From positions 1 to 64,000 of the forward strand of contig NZ_CADFGP010000012.1 in the NCBI RefSeq assembly GCF_902833905.1: a stretch of 64,000 nt of DNA. The letters are read 5' to 3'. Shown one piece after another: positions 61,120 through 64,000 of the stretch. How positions within the stretch are numbered: position 1 is the stretch's first letter; each line of letters opens with the position of its first letter. Source of the DNA: Paraburkholderia tuberum STM678 (GTDB lineage: Bacteria; Pseudomonadota; Gammaproteobacteria; Burkholderiales; Burkholderiaceae). The notes beneath the pieces were generated by a model. That model saw only the letters and a program-made list of their open reading frames with translations, did no database searches and was not told the DNA's origin. Both the position numbers and the translations under genes were made by a program.

Positions 61120-61290
61120 TCAGACGTTCTTCAAGGCGACAACCGCTTCGACCTCGACGGCGACCCCTGCCGGCAGCGACGCAACATCCACCGCGCTGCG
61201 CGCATGACGGCCGGCGTGCTCGCGATGAACGCGCTCGAGCCGGTCGCCCGTCGCCGCGACGATCTGCGCGACGACACCAACCCTTACCCT
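61120..61290 (-). pseudogene. RidA-family remnant (C-terminal part)
   Basis: Minus frame ending at 61120 reads VGVVAQIVAATGDRLERVHREHAGRHARSAV, then SLPAGVAVEVEAVVALKNV, the end of a Rid/YjgF enamine deaminase. The N-terminal half is absent, and upstream lies the stop of the fuconate dehydratase gene. RidA proteins clear reactive enamines made by PLP enzymes like the two genes downstream, so the loss is notable. Confidence 0.62.
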
Positions 61291-61296
61291 CCAGCA

Positions 61297-62592
61297 TCAT
61301 TCCTGCCACGCTTCTCCTTCCGGATACCAGTACCTGTCCAGCGTCCCTTCGAGCATCTCGATGCTATACCCTGCCCTTTGCGGCGGCATATAGTGCCCGT
61401 TGCGGATCACCACGGGATCCACGAAATGCTCGTGCAAATGATCGACGTATTCGAGCACGCGATTCTCGAGCGACGCCGACACGCAGATATAGTCGAACAG
61501 AGAAATATGCTGCACGTACTCGCACAAGCCGACACCACCCGCATGCGGGCACACCGGCACACCGAACTTCGCGGCCATCAGCAGTACGACGATCACTTCG
61601 TTGAGTCCGCCGAGCCGGCAACTGTCGATCTGGCAGAAGTCGATGGCTTGCGCCTGCAGCAGTTGCTTGAACATCACGCGATTGTGGCAATGCTCGCCGG
61701 TTGCGACGCCAATCGAACCGAGCCGCCGGCGAATCGCCGCATGACCGAGGATGTCGTCGGGACTCGTGGGCTCCTCGATCCACCACGGGTCGAACTCGGC
61801 GAGACGGCGCATGTTCGCGATCGCCTCATCGACGTCCCACACCTGGTTCGCGTCCATCATCAGCTTCCGGTTCTCGCCGATCTCTTCGCGCAGAATGCGC
61901 GCGCGCCGTACGTCTTCCTCCAGATCGCCGCCGACCTTCTGCTTGAAATGCGTCCATCCCTGCGCGACGCCTTCGCGCGCGAGACGGCGAATCTTGTCGT
62001 CGTCGTAACCGAGCCAGCCCGCCGATGTCGTATAGGCCGGATAGCCGTGCGCGAGCATTTCCTTTTCACGCTCGCCCTTGGTCTTCGCATGACGATGCAG
62101 CATCGCGAGTGCTTCGTGCGGCGTGATTGCATCCGTCACGTAGCGAAAGTCGAGGCAGCGCACGAGTTCTTCCGGGCTCATGTCGACCAGCAGCTTCCAG
62201 ACCGGCTTGCCGACGGATTTCGCCCACAGGTCCCACACCGCGTTGACGACCGCCGCAGTGGCAAGATGAATCGCACCTTTGTCGGGGCCGATCCAGCGCA
62301 GTTGGCTATCCGAAGTAAATGCGCGCCAGAAAGCGCCCATATTCGCAGCGATATCTTCGAGCTTCTTGCCGACGATCAACGGCGTGAGTGCATTCACGGC
62401 GGTCACGCAGATTTCATTGCCGCGGCCAATCGTGAACGTGAGGCCGTGGCCGGTGAGATTCGGCGTGTCGGTTTCGAGCGTGACGTAAGTGGCGGAGTAG
62501 TCCGGCGCGGCATTCATCGCGTCGGAGCCGTCCAGCGAACGTGAGGTGGGGAACCGGATGTCCCGAACGGACAGCCTTGTGATCGTTGTCAT
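61297..62592 (-). CDS. L-fuconate dehydratase-like enolase-superfamily enzyme
   Basis: 431-residue sugar-acid dehydratase that converts L-fuconate to 2-keto-3-deoxy-L-fuconate in the oxidative fucose pathway. It shows the enolase-superfamily capping and barrel domains. The catalytic pair FKQK precedes the metal ligands MMDANQVWD, WIEEPTSPDD and GEHCHN, in the mandelate racemase-like order. RYVTDAITPHEALAML in the capping region is typical of FucD. GGAGG lies eight bases before the ATG. A divergent GntR regulator gene and the sugar ABC transporter gene following it complete a likely fucose/fuconate module. Confidence 0.88.
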   Translation of the reverse strand: MTTITRLSVRDIRFPTSRSLDGSDAMNAAPDYSATYVTLETDTPNLTGHGLTFTIGRGNEICVTAVNALTPLIVGKKLEDIAANMGAFWRAFTSDSQLRWIGPDKGAIHLATAAVVNAVWDLWAKSVGKPVWKLLVDMSPEELVRCLDFRYVTDAITPHEALAMLHRHAKTKGEREKEMLAHGYPAYTTSAGWLGYDDDKIRRLAREGVAQGWTHFKQKVGGDLEEDVRRARILREEIGENRKLMMDANQVWDVDEAIANMRRLAEFDPWWIEEPTSPDDILGHAAIRRRLGSIGVATGEHCHNRVMFKQLLQAQAIDFCQIDSCRLGGLNEVIVVLLMAAKFGVPVCPHAGGVGLCEYVQHISLFDYICVSASLENRVLEYVDHLHEHFVDPVVIRNGHYMPPQRAGYSIEMLEGTLDRYWYPEGEAWQE

Positions 62593-62756
62593 CTGCGCAC
62601 CCTCCGGGGCTGTGGCTCTCGGCTTGTCGTCCGCGGACGCAGACGGATCGGTTTCGTGCGCACGTTCTCTGTGCGCGCGTTCCTGCTGCGCGTACGGGTA
62701 AGCCCGGAGTTGCCAGATACCAGGCATCCCTAGGTATTTCCAGGCATTTGTACGCG

Positions 62757-62790
62757 TTGACAACGCGGCATTCACTTTCTAGCATGCTAG
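62757..62790 (+). promoter_or_regulatory. Sigma-70 promoter with palindromic operator for the GntR gene
   Basis: TTGACA at 62757-62762 and TAGCAT at 62780-62785 with a 17-base spacer form a good promoter. A perfect 12-bp palindrome CTAGCATGCTAG (62779-62790) covers the -10 box. A regulator bound there would block the polymerase, so autoregulation is likely. Because the ATG at 62784 is inside the -10, it cannot be the translation start. Confidence 0.65.
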
Positions 62791-62816
62791 CATGTCTTCT
62801 CGAAATCAAGGCCTTC

Positions 62817-63545
62817 GTGAATTCCTCGACCGAACTTGAGAATGCCGCCGGGGACCCGTATGTCGCACTGCAAAAAGTCGGCGGCGGCGAGCGCGGCAGC
62901 TTGACCGACGCGGTCGAGGCGGCGTTGCGAGACGCGATTGTTACGTTGGCGTTGGAACCCGGCATGATGATCGACAAGATGGCCGTGTGCGAACGCATGG
63001 GGGTGTCGCGCTTTCCGGTGTCATCCGCGTTGGCGAGGCTTGCGCATGCGGGTCTCGTCGAGGTTTTGCCGCAACGCGGCACGCGCGTCAAACCGATCGC
63101 GCTCGACGACATCCGCCAGCATCTGTTCATCCGCAGCGCACTGGAAGTCGAGACGGTGCGTGGGGTCGCGCTGATGCACGACAGGGCGACGCTCGACGCA
63201 TTGGCAAGCAATCTCGATCAGCAGCGCAGTCTGGCTGGAAGTGGCGAACGTCTGGCGTTTCACGCGCTCGATCTTGCTTTCCATGAAATCCTGCTCGACG
63301 CGGTGAAGCTGCCGCGCGTGAAGGAGATCGTCGCGGTGTCGCGCAATGCGCTGGACCGCGCGAGACAATTGCTCGCGAGTCCAGAACGGCTCACGCATAC
63401 GCTGGAAGAGCACGAGAGCATCTTCAAGGCCCTTTGCGCCGGCGACGGCGATGCGGCCGCGAAAGCGATGCACGATCATCTCGACCAGGTCGTCGCCGAA
63501 TTGCACCGGTCCGCAAAAGAGCGGCCCGACCTGTTCGCGCCTTGA
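62817..63545 (+). CDS. GntR/FadR-family transcriptional regulator
   Basis: About 242 residues. An N-terminal winged helix (SLTDAVEAALRDAIVTLALEPGMMIDKMAVCERMGVSRFPVSSALARLAHAGLVEVLPQRGTRV) is followed by an all-helical FCD ligand-binding domain with the metal-type residues in DLAFHEILLDAV and EHESIFKAL. I use GTG at 62817 (AAGG five bases upstream) because the upstream ATG at 62784 overlaps the -10 promoter element. It is divergent from the fuconate dehydratase gene and 90 bp before a sugar ABC transporter, so it probably represses that module in the absence of fucose-type ligands. Confidence 0.85.
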   Translation: MNSSTELENAAGDPYVALQKVGGGERGSLTDAVEAALRDAIVTLALEPGMMIDKMAVCERMGVSRFPVSSALARLAHAGLVEVLPQRGTRVKPIALDDIRQHLFIRSALEVETVRGVALMHDRATLDALASNLDQQRSLAGSGERLAFHALDLAFHEILLDAVKLPRVKEIVAVSRNALDRARQLLASPERLTHTLEEHESIFKALCAGDGDAAAKAMHDHLDQVVAELHRSAKERPDLFAP

Positions 63546-63636
63546 ATGAAAGCTGGAATGAAAGCCGTTGTTCAAGCCGTAAAAAGCTCCACCGTAAAAA
63601 CGTTGGTGATATAGGCAGCCGTCGACAGACCCGCAC

Positions 63637-64000
63637 ATGAACCCACTCATTTCCGTCAACAATCTTTGCAAGAGCTTTCCGGGCGTAAGAGCGCTTCATG
63701 ACGTCCGGTTCGAACTCATGGCCGGCGAGGTCCATGCGCTGATGGGCGAGAACGGCGCGGGCAAGTCGACGCTGATGAAAATTCTTGCCGGCGTCTATAC
63801 GCGCGATTCCGGCGAAATTCTCTTCGACGGCAAGCCCGTCGATTTTCAAGGTCCGCGCGACGCCCAAGCTGTCGGCATCGGCATCATTCATCAGGAACTG
63901 CAACTGATGAATCATCTGAGCATCGCGCAGAACATCTTTATCGGCCGTGAGCCGCGCAAGGGTCTGGGTCTGTTCCTCGACGAAGACAAACTGAATGCGC
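63637..64000 (+). CDS. Sugar ABC transporter ATP-binding protein (RbsA type), truncated by window end
   Basis: Starts ATG at 63637 and is open to the last base, 121 residues. It shows Walker [15 protein letters not shown] and the Q-loop [19 protein letters not shown], close to RbsA/XylG/MglA proteins, which normally contain two ATPase domains in about 500 residues. It should energise uptake of a monosaccharide, fitting a fucose- or other sugar-uptake system next to the dehydratase and regulator. Permease and binding-protein genes would lie beyond the window. No strong ribosome-binding site is visible. Confidence 0.88.
   Translation, partial: MNPLISVNNLCKSFPGVRALHDVRFELMAGEVHALMGENGAGKSTLMKILAGVYTRDSGEILFDGKPVDFQGPRDAQAVGIGIIHQELQLMNHLSIAQNIFIGREPRKGLGLFLDEDKLNA

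Noticed and set aside
1..64000. CRISPR arrays, prophage genes, rRNA operons, riboswitches
   Set aside because: I scanned for regularly spaced repeats, phage structural genes and rRNA core sequences and saw none. No convincing riboswitch was found.

Overview
The window is about 65% G+C chromosomal DNA whose gene content and codon use fit Paraburkholderia or a close relative in the Burkholderiaceae: a Ralstonia-type phc quorum-sensing operon, paired RND pumps of MdtABC type, L-fuconate metabolism and type VI secretion remnants. The genus is an inference from gene content.

Layout. 100-1309 is a complete IS5-family element sitting directly in front of a DHA2 drug-efflux gene. 2993-7545 holds small metabolic and unknown genes (an aldo/keto reductase, a cysteine-hydrolase-like protein without its catalytic triad, an AraC regulator with a DUF2000 protein). 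8093-13002 is a four-gene operon matching phcB-phcS-phcR-phcQ: a SAM methyltransferase, a six-helix sensor kinase, a receiver-kinase hybrid and a receiver protein. 13191-25669 carries a 2OG-Fe(II) dioxygenase, an MdtABC-OMF type tripartite pump, a split chromate transporter and a cyclic-nucleotide-binding protein. 25892-31702 is a lower-G+C surface-polysaccharide cluster (O-methyltransferase, DUF707 protein, UDP-galactopyranose mutase, Wzx flippase, GT2), all on the minus strand.

33118-48015 is an ectoine/5-hydroxyectoine catabolic locus: enuR (MocR regulator), eutB, eutC, eutE/doeB, an AsnC regulator, ssd and atf on the plus strand; then a zinc-type dehydrogenase and eutD/doeA (ectoine hydrolase) on the minus strand; then a broken Ehu-type ABC ATPase gene and an MHS-family MFS transporter that may have replaced it. 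Four copies of a palindromic motif (consensus ATTGNTCTAGNNCAAT) lie upstream of enuR, upstream of eutB and twice in the eutD/ABC divergent region; I propose this as the EnuR operator. A small type VI secretion module (truncated hcp, Tlde1-like effector, membrane immunity protein, broken second immunity copy) lies inside this locus at 41527-42853.

48078-57333 contains small unknown genes, a ferric-reductase-like flavoprotein and a heme-copper oxidase cluster (coxB, a fused subunit I+III, a small membrane subunit, CopD- and CtaG-like proteins). 57653-58704 holds a small membrane protein, a GST remnant, a lipoprotein and tRNA-Leu(GAG). 58798-64000 holds a D-cysteine desulfhydrase-like enzyme, a class V aminotransferase, a RidA remnant, an L-fuconate dehydratase-like enolase with a divergent GntR/FadR regulator, and the first part of a sugar ABC transporter ATPase that runs off the window.

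Genes too short or too broken to be obvious are listed as well: a 33-residue membrane peptide, a 52-residue membrane protein, and remnants of hcp, the immunity gene, ehuA, GST, ridA and an NHL-repeat protein. Very long open frames antisense to the high-G+C genes were treated as compositional artefacts.
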